Positions 26,673 through 39,110 of a stretch of 64,000 nt of DNA are shown here, piece by piece. Made by a program: the position numbers and the translations under genes. The DNA comes from Callipepla californica brunnescens (taxonomy: Eukaryota; Chordata; Aves; Galliformes; Odontophoridae). Below the pieces are notes generated by a model. It did not search any database. It saw only the letters and a list, made by a program, of their open reading frames with translations, and was not told where the DNA came from. The stretch lies in assembly GCA_023055505.1 (NCBI GenBank), contig JALIRH010000019.1, positions 2,356,001 to 2,420,000 on the forward strand, in the 5' to 3' direction. Numbering within the stretch: position 1 is the stretch's first letter; the number at the start of each line of letters is the position of its first letter.

Positions 26673-27652
26673 TATTCTACAGTCAAATTAAATGCAGTGT
26701 AATTGAGGATAGGGATGTTCTTGTGTTACAAAAAAAAAATGGGGGAGGGGAAAAGTTCTGTATGTGAAGCCCCATAGTAATTGTGTAGGAGCTGTCACAG
26801 CAGTTCCCAGGGGATGGGTTGAAGGTCTTACTGGTACAAAGGTCTTCACAGGCACACAGATAAGCACTGCTGCTCCTTCAAGCATTTTGCTACTTTGATG
26901 TGTGTATAGCATCTCCCACTTACATGGTGGTTTGTAGGTGTTATGGCTTGTCTGTGTTTATATGCAAAGGTGCTTACAGCCACCAGCTGAAGATGTCATG
27001 CTGTAGCTACACGTATTTTGGGAGGCAGCAAAGGGAGCTTTGTTTCAGCTGTGCTGTTCAAGGTTGCTAACTTGTTGTTGGTTAATAAGCGTTTCAGAGG
27101 ATCTAGGTGACAATCTAAAATGCACAGACCAAGTTTGGTCAAGAGCAGATGAAAGGTGTCCGGAAGATAAAGTGCAAGGGGCATAGATAAAGGAGTATCA
27201 ACTGTCCAGGCTGACTCCAACCTCATTTAAGTGCCTGTCCTCTAGGTCTCTCTACTTCTTATTCTCATGGTTCAGGTCTGTAGGAAAGATTTACTTTTGC
27301 AAATCAAATTACTTCAAGTGAGGTGGAGAGCTGTTTGTGGAAAAACTTAGAGACCAGTAGCCAAATACAAATAATTTCCTGCTGTAATAACCTGTTGTCT
27401 CCTCCTTGCCCTGTCTCATTCACAATGGGAAGGCCTTAGGCTATAGCTCTCTGGTGTAAGTCTCAGGACAGGTCTTTGCAAGAGCCATCTATTTTCTCCT
27501 CCAGGGTGTAGGTGGAGATGAGCACTGCCACGCATTTTTAGTGAGTGGGCTGCCTAAGTGACTCTGTGTGTGCAAGTTACTCTGGTGGGAATGGTGTTCA
27601 TTTCCTGGCTTGCTTAGGGCAGGGAGTTCCTAGAGGCCATTCATTTACAAGA

Positions 27653-27675
27653 GTCTCAGCTGAAGAAGCTGAGAC
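27653..27675. repeat. perfect 9-bp hairpin
   Basis: GTCTCAGCT at 27653-27661 pairs exactly with AGCTGAGAC at 27667-27675 across the loop GAAGA. The stem is fairly GC-rich. No function can be assigned. Confidence 0.9.
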
Positions 27676-29988
27676 GGTGACCCACTTTTATGTCCAGTGT
27701 AGTGACTTTGAAGATATCTCTGGTGAAGCAAAGAGGAAGCCACAATGAGAGAGGTAGATTGCTATTTGTGCATGGAATAACTTTTTAAGTGAGAAGAAAG
27801 TCAAGGTGCTACTGTGGTCTACAAAAGTGGTATGTATCTTGGAGGGAATGCAGGGCACTGTTATAGCCATCGTTGAAATGCCAGTTTAGTTTTATACTTT
27901 GCTTCTTGATAAGAATCCCTGCACAAGGCAGAAGTTTACTCTAAGAATAAGGATTTGGCCTGTAAAATTGCTTATGTGGGAGTAGGCATCAAAGGCCATG
28001 TGGTGACATAGCTCAATGTCAATCTCACGCCAGAAGACTAATCCACTGAATATTGTAAGATGATATTTTTCCATATTCCTAATTTTATAGAAGTTTGACA
28101 GAGCCATATACTGGCTATAGTTGATTGTGAAGTCTTTTCTTTCTCATGGAGATGATTGTTCAGCATAATTTTATATCTGTGTCAACCTTACTGAGACAAG
28201 AAGCTTTGATTTTCTTGGAAGCTGTTTCCATTCCTGTAATGCAGCTCAAAATCATAAAGAATAAATCAGTAAGATATGAACTTGATTAATGTTTGTGATT
28301 GAAAACCACCTGTAATTTAGCCTAAGAAGGTTTCTCTTCCTGTTGCTGTATAATGAATTCGAAGGTGTGAATCCTTACGTTTTGGAACATGGAGTTTCAT
28401 TGCATTTTAGACCACTGCTGCCACCAAGTGGAACAGTTTCTTCTCTCTCTTCCTGGAGTCTTAAAGAAGCTTGCACCTGCCTTCATACCACCTGCTAACT
28501 CATGGAATGGCAGTAGTTTGGATTTTGTTATTTCAGAGTTGCTGGCTTAAGCTCACTGATGCCTAGAAGACTCCTGCATAGTGCTAAGTGGATTTGGGGA
28601 AGATATTTCCTCTTTGCATGATGAAAATCTGAGGCAAAAGGAGTTTAATGCAGTAGTGACACATGAGCTTCAGGAGAACCAGAAGCGATTGACTAATTTT
28701 AATATAAGAAACTTGAAAATACAAAATAATGTACTTTGACTTAAGATAGTTGGCCCAATTGCTTGTAGTGTATTTTATTTTCCACTTGCTTTAATTTGAC
28801 TTGTTACTGTAGGTGACATTTATCCTTTGCATCCTATTCTTACTTTGTAAAGACACTTGTGACAAAAAAGTGGCTGCTTTTCTAGGCCAGTAACATATTG
28901 TTGAAGCTTTCTTGTAAAGTTGGGGCTGCTAAATGACAGTGTATATTAATCAAAGGCAGCATCAGCATCCACATAAAGATACGTGGCGTGGATTTCTTGA
29001 GAATTGATTTGTTTATCCCTTGACAGCTTGGTTTGTTATTTGACTGATCATGAATCTAAGGGAGTTTCTGTAGGAGACAGTGACGCTCTTACTGTCTCCC
29101 ACAGCCTACGCCACTGTCCCCAGGGAGGTGATTCACAGTCTTGTGGATCAGAGGAAGTATTGTCAATGCCATCAATATTCCATAGCTGACAGCATTGAAA
29201 TTGAATTTCTATTTTAATAAAACACACTTTAGTTGGCAACTGGACAGTCCATTTTCCTTTCCTGAGAGTTGTCTGCAACTGTATCTGAATACACATTTCT
29301 TAAGCAGGAGCCTCTCAATAAGCTTTGGTACAAGCTTGCTTTCACTTGACTTTGAAAATGAACAAGCCAGTAATTCTGAGATATTCAGTCACCTGAGATA
29401 GTCATTTATCTGCCTCTTCACAAGACTGTGTTACTTGAGCTTCAGTTTCTGAGGAGTCTTGGCTTCATAAGGCTATGAAGTAATTGTGAGACAGGATATT
29501 TTTTTTTCCGGTGCTTCCTAACGTCATCTGCTTGACAAATGGTAGTCACCATATGCATCTCTGCACCTCATTCAGACATGTTTTTGAACTGCACTTTTGA
29601 GCCTTAATGGAAAATTGGTGTTATTGTGTCAAAGGCTGTCTTTGCTGAGACTTGGAAGTTGTTCACTGGTCGCTGGCTTCGACAAAAGCACTGTGAAGGT
29701 CTTTAATTTCCTCAGCTGACTAAATTGTAACTGCTGCTTTGAATGTGTTGGCTCTCAACATGTTTTGCCTGCAAAGGCCATTTCTTCCCTTACGCTCTTT
29801 AGAACAGAGTTTGCTGTTGGAGAAAGATGCTGAAGGCAAAAATCCTCTTTAGTCACAGAACACATCCTAAGTGACCCAGATAAATCATAATACTTCAAAC
29901 TGGAAAGGAGTAGAACGTCACTTCATTTTCAGGTCCCTGATTCAGGAATTTGTGACTAGGGCATTGGGGATACTGGTATGTGGTATGC

Positions 29989-30004
29989 TTTTTTTTTTTT
30001 TTTT
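29989..30004 (+). repeat. T16 homopolymer
   Basis: Sixteen uninterrupted T are followed by further T-rich sequence to about 30022. The minus-strand reading is an A tail, but no processed gene copy is recognisable beside it. Confidence 0.9.
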
Positions 30005-30367
30005 GGTCTTTTTTTGTTGTTTTGTGGACGCCTGTGGTAGCAGAGCAAGGTAGCAAGCTAATGCAGTCAAACTGCTCTTTGTGAATGTATGAAAAAAAAT
30101 ATATATGTATAGTTGAGAAATGTATTTGCTGTCTTTGTGTGTACATGTGATGTTTTGAATTTTTCTTCATCTTCCCTTGTTGGTCATGAAATTAAATACA
30201 GCATGAAAAGTCAGAAATACTTTATTTTAAAGATGTCAGAATGCTTTTATCTTGGAACATTCCAGTATTGCATAATGTTATATATGCCAATATTATAATA
30301 AAAATGCAATACAAAATTAAAAGTCAGAATGAAATACAGCTGGAGAGCTAAAACCAAGGAAGTTAAA

Positions 30368-30393
30368 TTAAATATTCCATTTAAATATTCCAT
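30368..30393 (+). repeat. 13-bp perfect tandem duplication
   Basis: TTAAATATTCCAT occurs at 30368-30380 and again immediately at 30381-30393 without a mismatch. Such small duplications usually arise by slippage. Confidence 0.92.
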
Positions 30394-30455
30394 CATTGAA
30401 TTCGATATTTCAAAAGGTTGCAGTGTTGGCAAAATTATATTTGCTACCTGAAAGC

Positions 30456-30456
<1 letters not shown>

Positions 30457-30484
<28 letters not shown>
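30457..30484 (+). repeat. T28 homopolymer
   Basis: Twenty-eight uninterrupted T form the longest homopolymer in the window. Its exact length is liable to sequencing or assembly error. Confidence 0.9.
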
Positions 30485-30490
<6 letters not shown>

Positions 30491-31051
30491 TATAATTGGG
30501 TCTGTTTGTGAATTACTGAATTCTTTAGTCAAGACAGTGAGCACACTTCAAGAAAAGCCACTTGATGAATCTTCATTGATAGTATACTGAAATGGATTTG
30601 AAATTCTGATTTGTAAGTTTTTTTTTCGTTTTGTTTTGTTTTTTTCCCTAATATCACGTTTCTAACTTAAATCTGCTCTGGCTCGAGTTGTCTTCTTCAC
30701 TAGGACAGTATAAATGTATTCAGGCTATAGTTGTTGGGAACAGAATCATTTCTATTTTTATAATTAATTTTTTATAGTTTTGTACACTTGCTAATTAGTG
30801 GAAGAAGCAGAGGGTCTTCTACTTGGAAGACAAGAAACAACAAAGCACAAGATGACAACCACGAGGCTGAGATCTCCCACACTGTGTCTTCAGGCAAGCT
30901 TGTCTCTGAGTTGAGCTCTTGTTTGAACTTTACTCCTTGTTCTCAATTGGTAAGGCTTCCTTATGATCCTGTAACTGTTCAGTAGGCGCTATTAGAAGAA
31001 ATGTAGGCTTCTTCTGCTCTTGATTAAAAACCATTCTGCATCAATTCCTTT

Positions 31052-31071
31052 ATGTAGTGAATTCACTACAT
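31052..31071. repeat. perfect 20-bp palindrome
   Basis: ATGTAGTGAATTCACTACAT is its own reverse complement with no loop. The bases just outside (T at 31051 and T at 31072) do not pair, so it is exactly 20 bp. It is separate from any recognised repeat. A dimeric protein-binding site or chance are both possible. Confidence 0.92.
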
Positions 31072-34000
31072 TTTTCTTAAATGTAATTGTACTTCATGTA
31101 ATTCAAATTGCTTCACAAACCCTAAATAAACCAGGATTTTAGAGAAGAGCAATTACTGTTAAGAGTATATATGGCTCTGTGGTTTGCATAGTAACCAGTT
31201 TGCTGTGTTGCAGATTGCTTTTATTTAATTTGAGAGTGGCTTCTATTTTATTCAGCTCGGAAGTTAAGTGGCATTGAGAGCTTGAAAGACCAGAAGAACA
31301 AAACAGGGCAAGGAATTTTTTCACTGCTTGTTCCCCACCCGCCCTTTTGTTCCCCCCTCATTTTTGAGAAATTCTTGTCAGTTCTTAAAGTTCTCAAGAG
31401 AGCAGTGTTGAAGTTTAAAACCCCAAGCACATGTAGAAGGTGTGTAAGGGGAAGGTAATATTAAAATAGTACCAGGTTCTGCTAATGGCATTTCAAAGTA
31501 TTTTCTGATGAACAGAATTTCATGAGGATTTGGCACCTTGGAAAACATTTTGTTGGACACATGAGAGAGATCTTGACTTTATTGTTATGATTTATCTACT
31601 CTTAACAGAAGTTGTCAAAGCAGTGCGACTTATTTTTCCATTTAACTGTGATCATGAACTCCTGAGCTTCTTCAGCAGTAACGTGTGTCATGTTTTCAGT
31701 CCTGTGCAGTTCATTCTTTTCTTTCTTAAAAGGGATATTGTTTCAAAGTCTGTAAAAGGGACTGCATATTCAGCTTCCAACTGCCTTCATACTTTGGAAA
31801 CCCTCCTCCAAAGTACTTTGAAATTTTCCTTTGTTTTCTCTGCTAGTTCCTTTGACTGTAATATTGTGTGTTTCTTCCTACAGTCTTTACTCAAGCCCAT
31901 TTTCCACTGGAATCAAATAGACCATTCAGTAGCTGAATATTTCATTCCCTGTGTGAGGGTTTTTAATAGCTGTTGCAAAAATAATGGTAGTGACACTTAG
32001 CAGAATGTCTTGCTTGCCTGTATGTGAGCTGAGACATGTTACTCTAGGTCACAGAAACCACTATCAGTGTTTCAGTCATTATGGTGTAGCTGATTATTTT
32101 GATAATTTTCAGTTCACTGAATAGTGCAAGGCATCTTTCTTTCAACTAGTCTTTGGTTAATTTGGTTGGAACTCCCAGTGACAGCATGGCTTTTAACCAA
32201 AAGTAATGTTTTTTCTGGGTCTCAGTTCTGAATCCAATCCATTTAGATGATTGGTCTCATTAAAATCTTCCAACACAAACAGTAGATTTGGGCTTCATTC
32301 AAATAGTAATGTCCTGAAGTTGAATTTATTATAGGGCCAGCATTCTGTACAAAGTCAGTCCTGAGAATAAAAATATTTATTCTTGGCAAAATGACCAAAA
32401 CTTGTTTGCTTTACCTTGTCCTGTAGCATTAGGTCAGTCACCATCTATTTTACGGCTTTGCACCAACATGCATTGTTTAATGAAAGAAAAACATCACCCA
32501 TTCAGGAACATTCAGTAATACTGACTTCTTGCCTTAATAAAATGAATTAGTACCTATTATTAATGAACATTTTACTAAACTGTCTAGTATAATGACACAT
32601 AACTGTCTGCACATCTAAAATGCTACCTTAGATGCTTTTGTAGGCCCTACATTAGTGTCTATGAAAGAACGAGTTTTACTGTTAAATTCCCTATCAGCCC
32701 CCATCAGCTGCAGTGAAATTCATAGTCTGGTTGTATGTCAGGTTGTCTGGGATTATTAGTCCTGGGAATCTGTGCTTAGCATCTGATTGCTGTATTTCAC
32801 TTCCAAATATTTTGGGTGAGAACCAGTAATGTTTGCCTGCTGGGAAATATTTATACTCACGAGATAAGAAAGCCACCTTTTAAATTTTTATTTGAAGCTT
32901 CTCACTGATGTTTTAACCGCATCTGTGATGCTTTGTCATTCATGTTGGCACAAATTATACTGTATTCTTCATTGCTTGACTGTTTATGCTTACATCATGC
33001 AAGACCTATTTGACTGAATCTCTTCTTTGTGTTTGAAAGTATCTCATTCCCTCATCATTGCTATCTGTAATATCATACTGCTCAGAAGCTAGGTGGTGGA
33101 TCTGATCAGCTATAAATGAGGCCCAGTGTCCGTTTGTATACCTGAGTTGCTGTGCTGAGGAGGACTATGAAGTCCCTAGGATGGCAGAAAAATTTTAAGT
33201 AGCTTTTGATCCATGAAAATTATTTCTTGCTACTGATAAGGCCTATGTTATATAAGCTATGTCCTTCTATACTACTTTTCCATCTTCTTATCTTTCTGTT
33301 ACTGTTTATCATATTGACAGAATTTTGCAAATGTAATTAGCTATGTCTCCCTATTAGCTAATGTCTCCCGCATTATATCTTTAAGAGATTTCCACTACAG
33401 GAAGGTGCAGTAGAACTGTGTCAAACTAAGCAATCACTTCCAGTTTTCTATATGCCCTGCATAAAACTGATTCATAACTCTTTATCTTATAACCCAAGTC
33501 AAAAGTCATGTTATGTTCATAATGTACTGCCCACAACAGCTTCAGCACTAGATGTCCATTTATTTAGAATGGAGGGAGGATTTTTCCTTAGATTTCCTTG
33601 GAGGTGTTGTATCTAAGTGTTGTAAATTGTACTCCCAAAAATTTTGTTTTGGGACACTTAATGTACCGAAGAAATAAATGAAGATGGATATAGAAATATT
33701 GCTTTGCCTACATTTATGTAGGAATACTGAATTTGCTAGTAGCAAAAGTAAGATCTCTTGTCTGCAAGTTTACCTGAACAGTCTTCTCTATTTGCTTTCA
33801 CATGCAATACACAAGAAAATACATTGGGTAGTTAGTCAGGTTTTCTGCTTAAACTGGCAAGCAGAGCAATCGTCCGGCAGTGGCGTGCATTAAGGAATTT
33901 TGAACTATAAGCTAATGGTGTGGGAGGAGAATTGGTAACTCAGCTGTGTTGCTCGTGTATGCTCAGAACAGGTTGGTGTGCCCCTGCCATGGATCTTTTC

Positions 34001-34719
34001 ATCTGTGTGATCCAAGGGAGGACAATGGAAACATGCTGGAGCTTTACTGGAGAGAGTTGGTTTATTCTTTGTGACTGTTATTAGTGAGCAGGTGGACAAG
34101 GTGAGGGGTGGGGGAAAGACTGAGTCAGCTTGGGGTAAGTTTTCAGAGATGGCGGCTTGGAAAAATTATTTTTCTTGTCTTTGTAAACTTGTTATGTATG
34201 ATCTTATGTTACTGAAAGATATTACATATGGAACTTCACAATGACATTTTTATAGTAACTTTGCAAAGCAGGCCCACATGGCAAATCGTTAAAGGAAGCA
34301 ATGTTGTTCACATCCTACGTGGAACTTTAAAAAGACACCAGTGGTATTAAGGACTGCTCCTTGGTTCCCTGAAGATCAAATATTTTTCTGTTAAGAGGGA
34401 CTGATGACTGAACAGCCCATATACTGAAGGGTGTATTCTGAGTTTCGCTAATGTAAATCCAGAGTACCTCTTGAAATCATAGGATTTCCTTCTGATGGCT
34501 CTCACATCTGTATCTGACTTATAAATCATGTGCTTATGTTGCCTTGGTCATTTCTGAAGAAGAATTTAATGACTTTGCTATTCACCCTTTTTTCTCTATG
34601 CGTATTGAATTGATTAGGATAAGCTTAACTTGTAGTCTTAAATTGTATGATGGATCATTTTCTTTTTTTGCCTTCTCATATTGTAAGTGGGATTTTAGGT
34701 GAAAATAAAATGCTTATGG

Positions 34720-34739
34720 TTATTATTATTATTATTATT
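34720..34739 (+). repeat. (TAT)n microsatellite
   Basis: About six perfect TAT/ATT units run on into a short T run. Confidence 0.9.
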
Positions 34740-34957
34740 TTAATAACTTTGCTTGTTTAAATGTAGTTGTTATTCCCTACTCCTGTGTGATACACTCTAT
34801 TGTAGTGACCTGGCTGGGCCACTGAAATAAGAATAAACAAGAAAAGATAAATTGAAAAAATCCCACTAGCTTGACATTGCAGCCTGTCTTTCCATTTTTT
34901 CCCCTGTTTCTGTTGCTTGGAACATCTCTCCCATGAGCATATGCTTTGTGGTGGTGG

Positions 34958-34997
34958 TTTTTTTTATTTTTTAGGTTGTTTTTTTTTTTTTTTTTTT
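34958..34997 (+). repeat. T-rich tract
   Basis: Two long T runs are separated by 'ATTTTTTAGGTTG'. It is low-complexity sequence. Confidence 0.85.
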
Positions 34998-35388
34998 CTC
35001 CATGTGATAAACTCTTATTAAATCTGGGGATTTCTGTAGCTCCCAGTAGCATATTTCTCACCTAAAGCTGTTGGCATCTTTATCTGTAATCGTTAAGAGA
35101 AGTTATTTTTGGAGACTTAGTGGAATTCATTTGTTTTGCTAATTTCTTCATGGCTATCTGTGTTCTGTTCATAATGGTTTCACTATTTCTCATGATAAGC
35201 TATTTCATGTAAAGCTGATGTGTCTTGTGTTGGTTGTTCTCCTTTTACAGTTTTTACTTTCAGATAGGGTGGATAGCTGGGCAAATGGAGGAGTATGAAA
35301 TATTAATTTTGCTTATTCACAAATACCTCCTAAGCTCAGAAAGGTTATTTTAGAGCTCCTCAGAAGCATAGGGCTATTGGGGAACTGA

Positions 35389-35421
35389 TTTTTTTTTTGT
35401 TTGTTTGTTTGTTTTTTTTTT
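35389..35421 (+). repeat. T run with (GTTT)n
   Basis: A T run, four GTTT units and another T run. It is an ordinary simple repeat. Confidence 0.88.
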
Positions 35422-35552
35422 GAAGTCGAACTTAATGAGTTCATCTTTTCAAAACAAGGGAAGAGTTGCTGTAAATGAAATCAATATCCTTTTGATAAAA
35501 GAGACTCATAGGCATATTGGTTTTCTATGTGCAGGAAGTGAGACCCTTCTAT

Positions 35553-35592
35553 GCACAACTGATGATGACACAGCACAACTGATGATGACACA
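35553..35592 (+). repeat. 20-bp perfect tandem duplication
   Basis: The unit GCACAACTGATGATGACACA at 35553-35572 is repeated exactly at 35573-35592. It contains internal GATGATGA. The duplication falls inside an 88-codon chance frame and is not a multiple of 3, so it would shift any reading frame. Confidence 0.93.
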
Positions 35593-36629
35593 CTTCACCT
35601 TCTGGAGAAATTTTGGTTTCACATTAGACAGCAGAGCTGTATTAGATGAGAATGGTTCTCTTTATTGCTAGTATATATACCTATAAAATAGGATATATAG
35701 CTGTATTAATCTACAATTACATTTATTTTTTAATATTTACCTTTAATCTCTTTTATGCACTTGTATAATGAATCAAGATCCTTTTATCTTTTTTTTTTTT
35801 ATCTTCTAATGGGCAGATAATGCTTTGAATTTTGAAATTCATCACTAAAATAATTCTTTTATATCAAACTGAAGAGAGTCAAATTGTACTGCAGCCTCTT
35901 GCTGCACCCTGAATCCTCTCATTGGGTTTATCTTTTATGCTGAATCCTTTGAGGACCTTTTAGGACCTCTTTCAAATGTGGTGAGGGTCACAGTGAATGA
36001 AATCCAAATCCTTTGAATGAGATTAATCATCATGTTTGGCTCTGTTGTCAAGAAACTTGATTTGGTGTAATGTTAATGTTTAGCTATCTTGCTTATCATC
36101 TAATGCTTTATCAGGAAATAGGAAGATCTTTTAACTTGACTGGGATCACTCATTAAGGGTTCTGTCAATTTGAAATCAGCTTGCTACTTACTTATCTTTG
36201 CTATAGTAAAAATCCAAGAGGTGTTTCTGACAGGTTTAAGGATGACAGCTGTATTAAATATGATGCAATTTGAATACTAAAAGCTTCAAATAAATTTTTA
36301 CATGATTCTTATTTATTGAATAATGGCTCTGAGGTGGCACATAGGGAACAGTTGAACTGTCCAATAAATACCCTAGATAGCACTGATGTTCTGGAGAGCC
36401 TCTGTAGTGATGATGTTGTCCTTCCTTTCTAGTTTCTCTTAGGCTGGGAGAGGTGAATCCCTATTCCTCTTGATGCTGTAAAACCTGATTTTCTTCAGGG
36501 GAAAAATAGTGATCATGATCCTCTGTAAGAGGAACCCTAGTATAGTCAGAGATGTTTCCCAGGTAAGGGAACAATCCTGATGGTCTGTTAATGTATTCTT
36601 CCCTCTTATCATTTGTCTATTTTATATAC

Positions 36630-36932
36630 CACCCTATGAGTGAAGAATTTCCCTCCACATCTAATCTAAATCTCTCCTCTTTTGGTTTGAAACAGTTCTG
36701 TCTTGTCCTGTCACTATCAGAGTATGTAAAAACTTGGTCTCTCTTCAGATTATAAGCGTCTTTCAAGTATTGAAAGGTTTCAGTGAGGTCTTTCCAGAGC
36801 CTTCTCTCCTCCAGGCTGAACAAGCGCAACTCCCTAAAGCCTGTCTTTGCAGGAGAGATGTTCCAACCGTCTGAGCATTTTTGTGGCCCTTCTCTGGACC
36901 TGCTCCAATGTGGCTGTACTAATTCCTGGAGC
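36630..36932 (-). mobile_element. CR1 LINE internal fragment, inverted
   Basis: Inverted CR1 sequence: 'accctatgagtgaagaattt', 'cacatctaatctaaatctc', 'cttgtcctgtcactatcaga', 'caagtattgaaaggtttcag', 'ccttctctcctccaggctga' and 'ggcccttctctggacctgct' follow in the normal order. The 3' tail expected below 36630 is missing, and so is everything beyond about 36932, so both ends are truncated or eroded. Divergence looks moderate. Confidence 0.88.
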
Positions 36933-37479
36933 CAATTTTAAAAAAAAGTTATATAGAGCATCTATGCTGTTTTGTAATATAAACATGAACTATTTGCTGA
37001 CGGAAAAGCTAAATGTCTGTGTTGATGGAGACCAAAGGTATGGTATATGTAGATCAGTGCTTACTTTGAGATGCATCAATAGGAAGAAACCTGCATGGAT
37101 GATGTCCTGAAAAATCTGAGCCCCAAAGAGTAAGGGTCTTGCAAAGTAGGCACTTGAAATAGTAAGATTTTCAGAAATCATGCATTAATTATATATTAAT
37201 TAAATATATTTATTTGTATTAAGGAGTGTATATGTGTAGTTATCAGACGAATGGTTTGTTCACCAGTATATAATCTTTACAGCTGCTTGCCATTTTTTCT
37301 AGCATTGATTATTCTCAATTCATCAGCTACTCTTCACCTTTTACATTACTTGTCATAAATTCAGAGAGAAGGCATATTTCAGTGAAACAAGAGATTATTA
37401 CAAAGGAATGGTGAGATTTACTGATCTACAACGTGAAAGACTGCTCAAGTCTGATCCTTTAATAAAGCTGACCAGATTT

Positions 37480-37501
37480 ATATGTATATAATATGTATAT
37501 A
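37480..37501 (+). repeat. 11-bp perfect tandem duplication
   Basis: ATATGTATATA at 37480-37490 is repeated exactly at 37491-37501. It is an AT-rich slippage-type repeat. Confidence 0.9.
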
Positions 37502-37593
37502 ATGTTAAATGCTGAATTATGTATTTTTTTTTAATAATTTAGGTATTTTCTAAGATACTTAAACTATTTAAGGTCACTTTCAATACTTTTTGC

Positions 37594-37616
37594 TTTTATT
37601 TTATTTTATTTTATTT
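37594..37616 (+). repeat. (TTTTA)n microsatellite
   Basis: Four TTTTA-type units in a row within T-rich DNA. Confidence 0.9.
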
Positions 37617-38429
37617 GTGATTCACCTACTTCTGTCATTTCCTTATAGCCTGGCATTTTTTTTCCCCTTCCAGTCTGATTTTCATTTTTCTTTATCAGTC
37701 TTTTGTTTTCTAGTATGAATATTTTTATTTTATTTTTGTTAGTCTTTGTTTCTTGCTTCTCAGGATTATTGCAGAAAAATCTGAATGAATTTAGCTATTA
37801 GCAACAAGTCTGGAATTCAGGTTAATTTTTATGCTGTTTCATACTACTGCTAAAGGTTTTTTGAAAGCCTTATTGCTGTGGCTCGACTTAGTAGGATTCA
37901 ACACAAGGCTCAGTGTACAGTGGATGGCAGTTCAGATGATGACCCCTAGTTAGTGCCTTTAACGTTTTCTGACTGCCTGCTGTTACTCGTACACAGCTGG
38001 GCCATTGCTGACCATTTTCTTCAGTGAATTCTGAAGTCAGCTGGATGCTACTGTAACAAAATTAATTCATGCAACAAAGGAGTTTCATGGTGCTCAACAC
38101 AGTCAGGATTAATCAGAATGTGGTGGGGGTTGTGGGTTGTTTGTAGCAAGACTGCTAGTTGCACTGAGTCATGTGTCTTTGGAGTCCGTATCAGCATGCT
38201 GTGAGTCCTGTCACTGAGGATTAGGAAAAAACCTTTCCAGGAGGGATTACATGCATTCCTGAGCCACTGCACAGAGGAGTTAATTAGAGATGGGGGGAGA
38301 AAGGCGGGAATGAGACAAAGGCTGTATTAGCCATCTAATTTGGAAGAAAACTGTTCTATCAAATCATGATTATTGCAATCATTGCACCCTTGATGGACCT
38401 TCAGTAAAATCCAAGTATTCATTGTAGAC

Positions 38430-39110
38430 TGCATAAATTAGAGACATGGAAAAAAAATATCCTGTGAGGTCATCTAATCTATCCCTCGGGGCCAGTCCCC
38501 TGCCGTACAGTTTCTAATGCTTGTCCAATCTATTTCTAAACACCTCACATGACGAGGCTTGCTTCTCCTTGGGTAGTTAGCTGAGAATAATGTGGGAGTG
38601 ACTGGGAAAATAAGGCACTGTAGCGTTCTTATAAAAGCAGCTGTGTGTGTCTGCATGGAGTGATCGAGCTAGCCTCGTATGAACCTGACTGGACTGAGGA
38701 AAGCACTGTACATCCAGCTATGGCGTGGAGCCTTCTCTGATTCAAGCCTCCTTTTTGCTTTGCAGGTTGTAAAGTGCTGTACCTACCAGCCTTCCAGTTG
38801 AGGCCGTGCTACAGCCAGTCAGTTCTTTCTCTGAAAACTTCTCTTTGATGCATATGCTAAGTGTTCTCTTTAGTTTCTTCTCATTACTCTGTTACACGTC
38901 TTTTTACTGGATTAAATAGTTATTCCGCCTCCCTGATTTTAACATCCATCCAGTATTTGTGGACCTTGATCATGTGCCCACTGCCCCTGTTCCCCACTTA
39001 ATCTTCAGTAAACTAAGTTGTTTATACTGGATCCTTTTAATTTTTATATATAAATTAGTCCACTCTGTCTCTTAATCATTTCTGTGGCTCATACCTGATT
39101 TCTAATACAT
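38430..39110 (-). mobile_element. old CR1-like LINE, inverted, interrupted
   Basis: At 38466-38580 'gaggtcatctaatctatccc', 'tgtccaatctatttctaaac' and 'acctcacatgacgaggcttg' match the inverted 3' part of an older CR1 family of the kind common in turtles and crocodilians. At 38850-39095 'tttgtggaccttgatcatgt', 'cttcagtaaactaagttg' and 'cttaatcatttctgtggctc' continue it in the right order. The spacing between the two parts is larger than I expect for such elements by roughly 150 bases, so a poorly recognised segment at about 38600-38830 may be inserted or heavily decayed. This copy is older than the other minus-strand CR1s. Confidence 0.7.

Larger units (their letters stand above)
19115..29988. 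other. unique AT-rich sequence with simple repeats
   Basis: About 11 kb without recognisable genes or interspersed repeats. It holds A-rich patches at 21349-21418 and 26605-26672, a (GTT)n/T-rich tract at 23151-23186, and two perfect hairpins (22654-22678 and 27653-27675). The longest frame, 156 codons on the minus strand at 24386-24856, has no recognisable domain. At 26187-26477 a lysine-rich minus-strand frame fits the A-rich composition of that strand. Confidence 0.4.
30394..36629. other. unique AT-rich sequence with simple repeats
   Basis: No recognisable gene. The interval includes a T28 homopolymer, a perfect palindrome, an (ATT)n microsatellite, T-rich tracts and a 20-bp tandem duplication, each listed separately. 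The 156-codon plus-strand frame at 31530-32000 is F-, S- and C-rich, as expected from T-rich DNA, with no domain. Confidence 0.4.
36933..38429. other. unique AT-rich sequence
   Basis: No gene is recognised. The interval contains the 11-bp duplication at 37480-37501, a (TTTTA)n tract and several T-rich patches. Confidence 0.45.

Noticed and set aside
31530..32000. 156-codon plus-strand frame
   Set aside because: Composition (F, S, C, L) follows from T-rich DNA, and no family is recognised.
38620..38665. TATA-box promoter (TTATAAAAG)
   Set aside because: It lies within or beside a decayed CR1, with no gene downstream and no other promoter element.
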